Shown here: piece by piece, positions 1-9,224 of the stretch | Position numbering within the stretch: position 1 is the stretch's first letter | Layout of the letters: the number at the start of each line of letters is the position of its first letter | Origin: DASUPK01 sp963736305 | GTDB lineage: Bacteria; Actinomycetota; Thermoleophilia; Solirubrobacterales; 70-9 | Length of the DNA: 64,000 bases | Assembly (NCBI GenBank): GCA_963736305.1 | Contig: CAVTOD010000005.1 | Coordinates: forward strand, 124,001-188,000 | Reading direction: 5' to 3' | Translations under genes and position numbers: made by a program | Notes under the pieces: model-generated | The model's input: only the letters and a program-made list of their open reading frames with translations | What the model was told of the DNA's origin: nothing | Database searches by the model: none

Positions 1-170
1 CGCTGCATGCCCCCCCGGCGTCTTGCCAGGAGGGCGACTTGCCCAAAACCGTGATCTTCAAGGCAGGTGCCCCATAGCCCCGCCGGGACTCTAGACGCCA
101 GGATGCCCGGCTTCGCCATCAAGACGCGGCTGCAAGCGACCGCCCTGCGTAAGTCGCTTCGGGCTTCGCC

Positions 171-386
171 CTACGCTCCGACTGCGAGCGGCCTGGCAGC
201 CGCTTCAGCGGGGCGACTCTGGTCGCGCATCAGGAGCGCGGGCTGCCGGGGAGGCATCAGGCCGTCCGGGCTGTCGGGCCGGAAGGTAGGGCACGGCGAG
301 TCGAGGCCGAGGGCGCAGAGGCCGCGGCGACGGAAGAAGCAGTCCTCACATGTCACCGCAGCAGTACGTGCTCGACTCTCGGCCAA
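171..386 (-). CDS. Small cysteine-rich protein of unknown function
   Basis: A 71-codon frame starting at TTG. The N-terminal half carries a CxxC pair followed by two more cysteines (C-E-D-C at residues 13-16, then LCAL and PCPTFRP), and then a PPRQP segment. This spacing looks like a small zinc-binding or redox protein, and I have the impression of similar short proteins in Thermoleophilia, but I cannot name a family. No signal peptide or membrane segment is visible. The surrounding 1-170 and 387-607 hold no other gene I can support. The opposite strand is also open here, so the coding strand rests on the Cys pattern alone. Confidence 0.42.
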   Translation of the reverse strand: MAESRARTAAVTCEDCFFRRRGLCALGLDSPCPTFRPDSPDGLMPPRQPALLMRDQSRPAEAAARPLAVGA

Positions 387-607
387 GTTTGCCCCATTCC
401 TCTCGTCATGTAGGCGGCCCCTAACTTCTCCGCCGGATCATCCGCCCCGGGTGCGGTCCCGCGACTTGGCTCGATGATGTCATTTGAGCCGCCTCCCGTC
501 AGGGGCGTTTCCGCAAATGGCGCTCTTCTTTTTTCACCGGTTGGTCACGAGTGCCGCTACCACCGCAAAGACGGGACCCGAATCCGCTCTCGCTAAGATC
601 AGCGCCG

Positions 608-1270
608 ATGGCACACGAGCGCACAGCCCGCCTTGCCGATTCACCCCCGATGTTCGAGAGCCGGTTTCTCGACTTCTTCTCCCGCGTGCACCCGGCCGTG
701 CCGGCGATCGTCTTCCTGCCGGTGGTGATCGGGGGGATCTGGCTGGGGATCGACCGCGGGCTTTCCGTCGGCATGAGCGCCCTCCTCTTCGTCGCCGGGA
801 TCGCGATCTGGACCCTGACCGAGTACTGGCTCCACCGGCTCGTCTTCCACTGGCAGCCGAAATTCCCCGGCGGCGACCGCCTCCACTTCATCATCCACGG
901 CGTCCACCATGACCATCCCAACGACGCGATGCGCCTGGTCATGCCGCCGGCCGTCAGCATTCCGCTGGCCGCGCTCTTCTTCGGGCTCTACGTGCTGATC
1001 TTCGGGGCGACCGACGCTCTTCCGACCTTCTCCGGATTCATCGCCGGGTATCTCACCTACGACTACACCCACTACCACGTCCATCACCACGTGCCGAAGA
1101 CCCAGTTCGGGAAGAGGCTGCGCGAGCACCACATGCGCCACCACTTCCAGGATCACCGCTACGGCTTCGGCGTCTCCTCCCCGCTCTGGGACGCGGTCAT
1201 GGGGACGCTGCCGCGCAACCGGAAGGCCGCCGAGTCGAGCGACGAGCGGCCCGCCACCCCCGCCGACTAG
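608..1270 (+). CDS. Sterol desaturase / fatty acid hydroxylase family membrane protein
   Basis: A 220-residue integral membrane di-iron oxygenase of the fatty acid hydroxylase superfamily. The histidine boxes expected for the di-iron centre are all present: HRLVFH (76-81), HGVHHDHP (97-104), HYHVHHH (155-161) and HHMRHH (174-179). Hydrophobic stretches lie at about 30-48, 54-72 and 115-150. The nearest functional parallel is fatty acid 2-hydroxylase (FA2H/Scs7), which hydroxylates acyl chains of membrane lipids; the substrate here is unknown. I chose the ATG at 608; an in-frame ATG at 650 is possible. The 3' end overlaps the convergent dehydrogenase gene by 4 bp. No partner reductase gene is adjacent. 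Confidence 0.85.
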   Translation: MAHERTARLADSPPMFESRFLDFFSRVHPAVPAIVFLPVVIGGIWLGIDRGLSVGMSALLFVAGIAIWTLTEYWLHRLVFHWQPKFPGGDRLHFIIHGVHHDHPNDAMRLVMPPAVSIPLAALFFGLYVLIFGATDALPTFSGFIAGYLTYDYTHYHVHHHVPKTQFGKRLREHHMRHHFQDHRYGFGVSSPLWDAVMGTLPRNRKAAESSDERPATPAD

Positions 1271-2229
1271 ACGACTCGACTGGGCGGCTCCCGGCCCTCC
1301 AGCACCGCGATCACGTTGTCGGCGACGGCGCTCGCCATTCCGTCGCGCGAGGGAATCGTCGCGGATCCGATGTGCGGGAGGAGAACAGCGCGCGGCGCCT
1401 CCAGCAGCCGTGGCGAGACCTCCGGTTCGTTCTCGTAGACGTCCAGGCCCGACGCCCCAAGGGCCCCACTCTCGAGCGCGGCGGCGACGGCCTCGGAGTC
1501 GACCAGCGGCCCTCGCGAGGTGTTGACGAGCACACCCTCCGGGCCGATCAGCTCCAGCTCGGCGGCACCGATCATGCCCCGCGTCTCCGGCGTGGAGGGC
1601 GCATGGAGGCTCACGACGTCCGCCGCCTCGAGCAGCTCGGGGAGCTCCAGGCGGCGAGCACCGAGCTCGCGCTCCGCGTCGGGCTTCGGTGAGTTGCTCG
1701 CGTAGACGATCTGCGCTCCCAGGCTGTGGGCGAGCTGCGCGTAGCGCGTCCCGATCCTCCCCATCCCGACCACACCGACCGTGGAGCCCCGGATCTCTAT
1801 GCCGCGGTAGGCGGCGGGATCCCAGCCATGCCAGCGCCCGGCCCGCAGGTCGCGCTCGGCATCGCTCATCCGTCGCGCAGCCGCGAAGGTCAGGGCCATC
1901 GCGAGCTCGGCGGTTGCCTCGGTGAGGACGTCCGGCGTGTTGGTGACGACGATGCCGCGCTCAAGGCAGGCCTCGGTATCGACGTTGTCGTATCCGACGG
2001 CGAAGTTCGCGACGACCTTGAGCGGCTCACCGGCTGCGTCGAGAACCTCGCCGTCGATCGGCATGCTCGGATCCGCGACCAGCGCACTTGCGCCGGCCAG
2101 CATCGCGAGGAGATCGTCCCGAGTCGCGTTGAGCCCTCCCTCACGCAGCTCGTAGCGCTCGGCGAGGCGGTCCCTGCCCACCGGAAGCAGGACGCGTGCG
2201 ATCACAATCACATGACGGTTCGTATTCAT
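1267..2229 (-). CDS. D-isomer-specific 2-hydroxyacid dehydrogenase (glyoxylate/hydroxypyruvate reductase type)
   Basis: A 320-residue NAD(P)-dependent reductase of the D-2-hydroxyacid dehydrogenase family, which interconverts 2-oxoacids and D-2-hydroxyacids in the cytoplasm. The Rossmann motif GMGRIG is at 155-160. The catalytic Arg lies in NTSRG near 239, the Glu in ENEPE near 268, and the acid/base His in LPHIGS at 286. Length is normal for the GyaR/GhrB group, so glyoxylate or hydroxypyruvate is a likely substrate, but phosphoglycerate-like substrates cannot be excluded. It is transcribed away from the winged-helix gene at 2296 across an AT-richer divergent spacer. Confidence 0.85.
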   Translation of the reverse strand: MNTNRHVIVIARVLLPVGRDRLAERYELREGGLNATRDDLLAMLAGASALVADPSMPIDGEVLDAAGEPLKVVANFAVGYDNVDTEACLERGIVVTNTPDVLTEATAELAMALTFAAARRMSDAERDLRAGRWHGWDPAAYRGIEIRGSTVGVVGMGRIGTRYAQLAHSLGAQIVYASNSPKPDAERELGARRLELPELLEAADVVSLHAPSTPETRGMIGAAELELIGPEGVLVNTSRGPLVDSEAVAAALESGALGASGLDVYENEPEVSPRLLEAPRAVLLPHIGSATIPSRDGMASAVADNVIAVLEGREPPSRVV

Positions 2230-2234
2230 GTCAG

Positions 2235-2264
2235 TTGAAGCTAACCGTTACGGTCATGTAACTG
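2235..2264 (+). promoter_or_regulatory. Divergent promoter region with short palindromes
   Basis: The 66-bp spacer between the two divergent genes is clearly AT-richer than its surroundings. On the plus strand TTGAAG (2235-2240) and TAACTG (2259-2264) are 18 bp apart and fit a -35/-10 pair. A perfect small palindrome, ACCGT-T-ACGGT, occupies 2244-2254 between them, and AGTTAACT sits just before the ATG at 2296. The position suggests autoregulation by the downstream DNA-binding protein; this is inference. Confidence 0.4.
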
Positions 2265-2295
2265 TCATCCGGTTAGAGAGAGGATCAGTTAACTC

Positions 2296-2639
2296 ATGCC
2301 AAGGGTTTCGAACACAGTCGATCAGGCCAGGACGCTGCTCGAGCGCCGGCTGCGCGAGCTCGACGAAGAGCGCCTTCAGGTCGAGGCCGCCCTCGCCGGG
2401 CTCGGCAAGACCGTCAGGCGCGGACCGGGCAGGCCCCGCGGAGGCGGACGCCGCCGCAGGCGCCGTAGCACGCGCGCGGATCAGGCCGTGAAGCTCATCA
2501 CCGAGAACCCCGGGATCAAGGTCTCGGAGCTCGGCAAGAAGATGAGCCTCAACCATCCGAATTACCTGTACCGGATCCTTCCGGACCTGGAGAAGGAAGG
2601 CCGCATTCGCCGCGAGGGCACCGGCTACCACCCCGCGTC

Positions 2640-2643
<4 letters not shown>
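2296..2643 (+). CDS. Coiled-coil and winged-helix DNA-binding protein
   Basis: A 115-residue protein in three parts. Residues 1-35 are a charged helix with heptad character. Residues 38-58 are a basic GRPRG-type AT-hook-like segment very rich in Arg and Gly. The C-terminus (about 62-112) is a winged-helix-like domain typical of proteins that ask whether a chromatin or promoter site is open (VSELGKKM, then LYRILPDLEKEGRIRR). It is probably a transcription regulator or small nucleoid-associated protein. It diverges from the 2-hydroxyacid dehydrogenase gene and its stop overlaps that of mdh by 4 bp. No specific target is known. Confidence 0.7.
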
Positions 2644-3619
<976 letters not shown>

Positions 3620-3623
<4 letters not shown>

Positions 3624-4834
3624 TTCATCTCCTTCTTCAGGTTGTCGTCGATGGAGCCGAGGAACTCCTGCGTGGTCTGGAACTCCTGATCGGGGCCGAT
3701 CAGCAGGGCGAGGTCCTTCGTCATCTTCCCGCTCTCGACCGTCTCGACGCATACGCGCTCGAGGGTCTCGGCAAACTCCGTGACCTCCGGCGTCTCGTCC
3801 ATCCGGCCGCGGGCGGCGAGGCCGCGCGTCCAGGCGAAGATCGAGGCGATCGGGTTGGTCGAGGTGGGCTTGCCCTGCTGGTGCTGGCGGAAGTGGCGGG
3901 TGACGGTGCCGTGGGCGGCCTCGGCCTCGACGGTCTTGCCGTCAGCCGTCATCAGGACGCTCGTCATCAGCCCGAGCGACCCGAAGCCCTGGGCGACGGT
4001 GTCGGACTGGACGTCGCCATCGTAGTTCTTGCAGGCCCAGACGTAGCCGCCCTCCCACTTCAGTGCCGCCGCGACCATGTCGTCGATCAGGCGGTGCTCG
4101 TAGGTGATATCCGCCGCCTCGAAGTCCTCCTTGAACTCCGAGTCGAACACCTCCTGGAAGATGTCCTTGAAGCGCCCGTCGTAGCGCTTCATGATCGTGT
4201 TCTTGGTCGAGAGGTAGACGGGAAGCCCGCGGTCCAGGCCGTAGCGCAGCGAGGCGCGGGCGAAGTCGCGGATCGAGTCGTCGAGGTTGTACATCGCCAT
4301 CGCCACCCCGCCACCGGGGAAGTCGTAGACGTCGAGCTCCGTCGGCTCGCCGCCGTCCTTGGGCGTGAAGGTCAGGGTCAGCTCCCCCTCCCCCGGGACG
4401 ACCATGTCGGTGGCCCGGTACTGATCGCCGAAGGCATGACGGCCGATCACGATCGGTTTGGTCCAGCCGGGGACGAGCCGCGGCACGTTCGAGATCACGA
4501 TCGGCTCGCGGAAGATCACTCCGCCGAGGATGTTCCGGATCGTCCCGTTCGGCGAGCGGTACATCTCCTTGAGGCCGAACTCCTCGACGCGCGCCTCGTC
4601 CGGCGTGATCGTCGCGCACTTGACGCCCACGCCGAACTCCTTGATCGCGTTGGCGGCGTCGACGGTGATCTGGTCCTCCGTCTCGTCGCGCTTCTCGATC
4701 GAGAGGTCGAAGTACTTCAGATCGACGTCGAGGTAGGGCAGGATCAGCTGGTCCTTGATGAAGGCCCAGATGATCCGGGTCATCTCGTCGCCGTCGAGCT
4801 CGACGATCGGGTTCTTGACCTTGATCTTCGGCAT
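3620..4834 (-). CDS. icd: Isocitrate dehydrogenase, NADP-dependent (dimeric, eukaryote-like type)
   Basis: A 404-residue enzyme oxidising isocitrate to 2-oxoglutarate with NADP. The start PKIKVKNPIVELDGDEMTR is the hallmark of the homodimeric type also found in eukaryotes, and length matches. Substrate and metal residues lie in RSPNGTIRNILGG and in the KNYDGDVQSD segment. An open frame extends upstream to 4894, but ATG 4834 gives the conserved N-terminus. The gene overlaps mdh by 4 bp at its 3' end, so two successive TCA dehydrogenases are co-transcribed. The next upstream gene is divergent (5028). Confidence 0.93.
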
Positions 4835-5027
4835 CGGGGCGGGCGATGCTATCTGCGCGGGCTTGCCGGGGTCGGCGCCATCCGGACCCGCCAAGCGGCA
4901 GTAACATGCCCGCCGACGAGGTTCTCGAGGTGGCGGACACGGTCATCATCCGGCCGGATCCGCAGCCGCAGGCCGCCTAGTCCACGAACACAATCCGGGG
5001 TGCCCCGAGCGCCGTTATCTTCACCAC

Positions 5028-8000
5028 ATGAGCAGCTTGGGTGGAGAGCGAAAGATCGCGACGATGCTGTTCGCCGATCTGGTCGGCTCGACCGAGCTTG
5101 CCACCGAGCTCGATCCCGAGGATCTGCGCGGCCGTCTCGAGCCCTTCTTCGAAGCGGCCCGGGCGGCGCTCGAGCAGCACGGCGGCACGGTGGAGAAGTA
5201 CATCGGCGATGCCGTGATGGCGGTGTTCGGGGCGCCCGTCGCCCACGGTGACGATCCCGATCGGGCGATCGCGGCCGCCCTCTCGGTGATCGACCGCGTG
5301 GCCGCCATCGACGGCAATCTCGCGGTGAGGGTCGGGGTCGAGACGGGCGAGGTGCTCGCCGTGCCCGAGAGTGGCGACCTCCGGGTTACCGGCGAGGCCG
5401 TGAACGCCGCCGCTCGCCTGCAACAGGCCGCGTCGCCGGGCGAGGTGCTGGTCGGGGAGCGGACGGCGCGGGCCTGCCGCCGCGCGCAGCTGGAGCGCAA
5501 CGGGCATGTCGACGCCAAAGGGATTGATGCACCACTGACCGCCTTCCGGGCAGTCGCCGTCTGCGACGAGGAGGAGCTCTCCGAGGTGCTCCTGATCGGC
5601 CGGGAGGACGACCTCGCGATGCTGCGCCTGATCGCCAAGCGCGCCGCCAGGGAGCAGGTGCCCCAGCTCGTCACTGTCATGGGAGAGGCTGGCATCGGGA
5701 AGACGCGGCTCGCCGCCGAGCTCTTCAGCGAGCTGCGAGCGGACGGCTGGCGCACGGTCGTCGGCCGAAGCCCTCCCTACGGACACGGGATCGCCTTCTG
5801 GGCCCTCGGCGAGATCCTGCACGACGCGGCCGGGCACTCGACCGAGTCCAGCGCCGACCACGTCGAGCCCGCCCTGCGCGGAGTGTTGGAGAAGGTCGGA
5901 GCCGACGACGCCGCCGAGCTGGCGGCCGCGCTGGTCGTCGCGATGCGCGGCGCGGAGGAGGGGACCGACGCCGAGGACGAGCTGAAGCGGGCGTGGCGGC
6001 GCTTCGTCGCGTTGCTCGCCGCCGACCGGCCGCTTGCGATCGGCGTCGACGACGCCCACTGGGCCGATGAGGGAACGCTCAACCTGCTCGAAGAGGCCGC
6101 CTTCGGCCTCTCCCACGCGCCGGTGATCATTCTCTGCACGTGCCGGCCCGAGTTGGCGGAGCGCCGCCCCGAGTTCGGCCGCGCGGCGCGCAACAACACC
6201 CAGATCGAGCTGATGCCGCTCGACGGCCAGTCGGCGACGCGCCTGGCCGAGTTGCTCCTGCCCCAGGAACGGCGGGTGATCGCCAGCCGGATCGCCGACG
6301 CGGCGGGCGGGAACCCGTTCTTCACGGAGGAGGTCTCGCGGGCGATCCGGGAGGAGCGGCAGGACGCCGTTCCCGAGCGCCTGCCGGACACCGTGCAGGC
6401 GGCGATCGCCGCCCGCATGGATCTCCTCCTTCCCGCGGAGAAGCGAGCGCTGCACTACGCCTCGGTTCTCGGGCACACCTTCGCGCAGGGGCCACTGGGC
6501 GATCTCCTCGGTGAGGATCCCAGCGATCTGCTGTGGGCCTTGCGCCGAAAGGCGCTGGTCGAGGAGAGGACGACCTCCGACGCCGGCAGCTACGCCTTCC
6601 GCCATCAGCTGATCCGCGACGTCGCCTACAACTCACTTCCGCGCGCCGACCGCGCGAACCTGCACGAGCAGGCGGCGGAGTCGCTGATGAACCGCGAGCC
6701 ATTCGCGGAGCGGATCGAGCTTGTCGCTTACCACCTCGACCACGCGCTCGAGCTACAGCCCACCGACGAGCGCAGGCTCGCGGCCGGCGAGGCGCTCGCC
6801 GACGCGGCCGCCAGCGCCGTCCGCCGCGGCGCCGCCGCGCGAGGGCAGGAGCTCTACGAGCAGTCCGCGGAACTCTGTGAGGGCCCGGCGCGCGTGGATG
6901 CGCTCTGGGCCGCCGCCGATGTCGCCCTGCGCCGGTGGCGGGGCGATCACGCCCTCCGGCTCTTCCGTGAGGCGGGTGAGGCCGCTGAGCCAATCGGCGA
7001 TCCCCGCGCCGCCTCCGCGTACGCGCGCGCCGTCGAGGTCGGCACGAGGATGAGCGGAATCAGTGGGAACCCCCACCCCGACCAGCTCCGGCCGCTGCTC
7101 GAGCGCGGGCACGAGCTCGTCTCGGACGGCGACACCGCCACGCAGGCAAGGCTCCTGCTGGACGAGGCATGGCTGGCGTGGAAGAACGATCAGACGCTGG
7201 AGATGGAGGAGCCCGCCCTGGGCGGGCTCGAACTCGCCCGCAAGGCCGGGGACGTTGCCGTGCTGCAGTCCGCGCTCGACGCCGTCACCGCCAGCGACTG
7301 GCAGCAGGGCAGGCACAGATCCGCCGTCGAGCACACCCGCGAGCGGCTGGAGCTGCTCAGCGACGCTCCCCGGACAGCATCACTCGACGTGGAGCGCAGC
7401 GACGCGCTCCACATGATGATCGAGTCGCTGCTCCAGACCGGGGACTTCCACGAGGCGGAGTCGTACGCGAAGGAGGCTCGGGACCTTGACCTCTCCCGCG
7501 GGATCATCTACTCGGCGTGGCAGCGGGGATTACTGCCCGCCTTCTTCCTGGGCCGCTGGGACGAGGCCCTCGAGATGGCCAGGCACGTGCGCGAGGCCTG
7601 GATGGCCGCCGAGCGGCCGCCCCTCGGGGCGTTCGCCACCTCGATCGCCTGCGCTGGGGCGATCCAGGGCCTGCGCGGAGAGAGCGGCTGGGTCGATTGG
7701 TTCGAGATCGCGGATGAGCTCTCGGAGGGCGCCCTCGGCAACAAGGCCGGCGTCGTGGTGATGCGGGCGGACATCGAGCTCCATCAGGGGCTCGTCGACC
7801 GTGCCGCCGAGCGCTTCCATTCGGACATCGCCTCGACCTGGTTTCGCTCCCCCTATCTCGCGACCCGCGCCGAGGCATTTACGCGGCTCGGGCGGAGCGA
7901 CACGGACGACGCGATCCAGACGGCCGAGCGCTACATCGGCGAGCACCGCTACGGCTTCGGGATCCTGCTGCGCGCCAAGGGGATCCACTCGGGCGACGAG

Positions 8001-8147
8001 GGCCAGGTGCGAGAGTCGCTCGAGCTGTTCAGAAAGCTCGAATGCCCGTACCAAACCGCCCGCAGTGGCTGGCTCCTCGGTCGGAAGGCGCGGGAGGAAG
8101 CCGCGGAGATCTTCGGGCAGCTTGGAGCGACGCAGCCGGCTGACTAG
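5028..8147 (+). CDS. Class III adenylate/guanylate cyclase with AAA ATPase and TPR-like region
   Basis: A 1039-residue signalling protein. Residues 1-175 form a class III nucleotide cyclase domain: the metal-binding aspartates are visible as FADLVGST (D17) and YIGDAVMAVFG (D61), with K57 in the substrate-specifying region. Residues 185-500 are a STAND/AAA_16 ATPase with Walker A GEAGIGKT (219-226) and a Walker B-like GVDDAHWADEG. The rest is helical and TPR-like, as in MalT- or AfsR-type sensors. No HTH is present, so output is presumably cyclic nucleotide rather than DNA binding. The 3' end overlaps by 4 bp a convergent gene for a cyclic-nucleotide-binding protein (8144-8551), a possible receptor. 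Confidence 0.9.
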   Translation: MSSLGGERKIATMLFADLVGSTELATELDPEDLRGRLEPFFEAARAALEQHGGTVEKYIGDAVMAVFGAPVAHGDDPDRAIAAALSVIDRVAAIDGNLAVRVGVETGEVLAVPESGDLRVTGEAVNAAARLQQAASPGEVLVGERTARACRRAQLERNGHVDAKGIDAPLTAFRAVAVCDEEELSEVLLIGREDDLAMLRLIAKRAAREQVPQLVTVMGEAGIGKTRLAAELFSELRADGWRTVVGRSPPYGHGIAFWALGEILHDAAGHSTESSADHVEPALRGVLEKVGADDAAELAAALVVAMRGAEEGTDAEDELKRAWRRFVALLAADRPLAIGVDDAHWADEGTLNLLEEAAFGLSHAPVIILCTCRPELAERRPEFGRAARNNTQIELMPLDGQSATRLAELLLPQERRVIASRIADAAGGNPFFTEEVSRAIREERQDAVPERLPDTVQAAIAARMDLLLPAEKRALHYASVLGHTFAQGPLGDLLGEDPSDLLWALRRKALVEERTTSDAGSYAFRHQLIRDVAYNSLPRADRANLHEQAAESLMNREPFAERIELVAYHLDHALELQPTDERRLAAGEALADAAASAVRRGAAARGQELYEQSAELCEGPARVDALWAAADVALRRWRGDHALRLFREAGEAAEPIGDPRAASAYARAVEVGTRMSGISGNPHPDQLRPLLERGHELVSDGDTATQARLLLDEAWLAWKNDQTLEMEEPALGGLELARKAGDVAVLQSALDAVTASDWQQGRHRSAVEHTRERLELLSDAPRTASLDVERSDALHMMIESLLQTGDFHEAESYAKEARDLDLSRGIIYSAWQRGLLPAFFLGRWDEALEMARHVREAWMAAERPPLGAFATSIACAGAIQGLRGESGWVDWFEIADELSEGALGNKAGVVVMRADIELHQGLVDRAAERFHSDIASTWFRSPYLATRAEAFTRLGRSDTDDAIQTAERYIGEHRYGFGILLRAKGIHSGDEGQVRESLELFRKLECPYQTARSGWLLGRKAREEAAEIFGQLGATQPAD

Positions 8148-8551
8148 CGCTGCTCGGCCTCGCGCAGCCGCGATGCCAGCGTCTCGAGCATCGGCCAGGC
8201 GACCTCCGGGTGCTGCTCGATGAACGGCCGGAACTCCCACGCGGTCAGGCCCTGACAGCGCAGGTCAGTGGTGGCGACAATCGTCGCCGAGCGGGGGCCG
8301 CTGTCGATCAGCGCGATCTCGCCGAAGTACTCGCCGGGGCCCAGCGTCCGGACAATCTTCCCGTCGATGCTGACCGTCCCGTTCCCGTCCTCGATCACGA
8401 AGAAGCCGATCCCGCTCTTGCCCTCGGTGGTGATGGTGTCCCCCTCGCCGAAGCTGCGCTCCTGCATGCGCGCCGCGAGCTTCTTGAGCTCCTTCGGCTT
8501 CACCCCCTGGAAGAGAGGGACGCTGCCCAGCGTCTCCACCACGTCCGCCAC
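8144..8551 (-). CDS. Single-domain cyclic nucleotide-binding protein (CRP-like)
   Basis: A 135-residue protein made of only a cNMP-binding beta-roll. The phosphate-binding cassette FGEIALIDSGPRSAT (76-90) contains the conserved Glu and the Arg-Ser-Ala that hold the cyclic phosphate. CRP family regulators are about 220 residues and carry a C-terminal HTH; that domain is absent, and the reading frame ends naturally. It may act as a cNMP sink or as a regulatory subunit for another protein. It converges on the cyclase gene with a 4-bp overlap, which suggests the two belong to one signalling pathway. Confidence 0.85.
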   Translation of the reverse strand: MADVVETLGSVPLFQGVKPKELKKLAARMQERSFGEGDTITTEGKSGIGFFVIEDGNGTVSIDGKIVRTLGPGEYFGEIALIDSGPRSATIVATTDLRCQGLTAWEFRPFIEQHPEVAWPMLETLASRLREAEQR

Positions 8552-8577
8552 GCGCCGATCCTACTTACGGTCGAGGG

Positions 8578-8604
8578 TTGACACAAGGTATGAACGATGA
8601 TTCA
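8578..8604 (+). promoter_or_regulatory. Candidate promoter and TetR operator upstream of the fatty-acid regulator
   Basis: TTGACA (8578-8583) is a perfect -35 hexamer just upstream of the TetR gene. It is followed by an inverted repeat TGAA-N6-TTCA (8591-8604) in the -10/start region. The position, directly before a TetR gene that heads an acyl-CoA dehydrogenase operon, fits an autoregulatory operator. No convincing -10 hexamer is visible. Confidence 0.4.
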
Positions 8605-8612
8605 CTTCTTCG

Positions 8613-9224
8613 GTGGCCTACCGGACCACCGAGCGGACCGAAGCGCGCCGGGCCGAGACCAGGGAGCGCATCGTGACGGCGGCGCGTGAGCTGATCGCCG
8701 ACGGCGGATACGTCGCCGCGCAGGTCGCGGCCGTGGCCGACCGGGCCGGAGTCGCGGTCGGCACCGTCTACCGCCACTTCCCCTCGAAGTCGGATCTTTT
8801 CGCAGAGGTCTTCCGCGAGGCCTCCCAGCACGAGGTCGATGCGATGCGCGACGCGATCCACGCCACGAGCGGCCCGGCCGCCGAGCGGATTGCCGCGGGC
8901 ATCGAGGTCTTCGCCCGCCGCGCCCTGCGCGGGAAGCGGCTCGCGTGGGCGCTGCTCGCCGAGCCGGTGGATCCCGCCGTCGAGGCCGAGCGCCTCCAGT
9001 TCCGCCACAGCTACCGAGACCTGATGGCCGAGGTCATCTCGGAGGGGATCGAGGCCGGCGACCTGCCCGAGCAGGACGTCGAAGCAACCGCCGCGGCGCT
9101 GATCGGCGCCATCGGGGAGACGATGCTCGGCCCGCTTTCACCCACCGCCAACGGCGGTGATCCCGAGGCGCTGATCGCCTCACTGATCAACTTCAGCATT
9201 CGCGCAATCGGAGAGGAGCACTAG
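8613..9224 (+). CDS. TetR/AcrR family transcriptional regulator
   Basis: A 203-residue TetR-type repressor. The N-terminal HTH is clear (RIVTAARELIADGGYVAAQ, then AGVAVGTVYRHFPSKSDLFAEV, residues 20-65), followed by a helical ligand-binding domain. Start is GTG 8613; the ATGs slightly upstream are out of frame. The stop is directly followed by the ATG of the AidB-like acyl-CoA dehydrogenase and then a crotonase gene, so it probably controls this lipid-catabolism group in response to an acyl-CoA. An inverted repeat lies at 8591-8604. Confidence 0.88.
   Translation: MAYRTTERTEARRAETRERIVTAARELIADGGYVAAQVAAVADRAGVAVGTVYRHFPSKSDLFAEVFREASQHEVDAMRDAIHATSGPAAERIAAGIEVFARRALRGKRLAWALLAEPVDPAVEAERLQFRHSYRDLMAEVISEGIEAGDLPEQDVEATAAALIGAIGETMLGPLSPTANGGDPEALIASLINFSIRAIGEEH

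Noticed and set aside
67..477. A 136-codon plus-strand frame at the window start
   Set aside because: Arg/Ser/Pro-rich low complexity, no motif, and opposite to a more protein-like Cys-containing frame.
4906..4980. A 24-codon frame between icd and the cyclase
   Set aside because: No ribosome binding site, no motif, and too short to distinguish from chance.
3881..5251. A 456-codon plus-strand frame over icd
   Set aside because: Antisense to icd with no recognisable motif; icd is certain.
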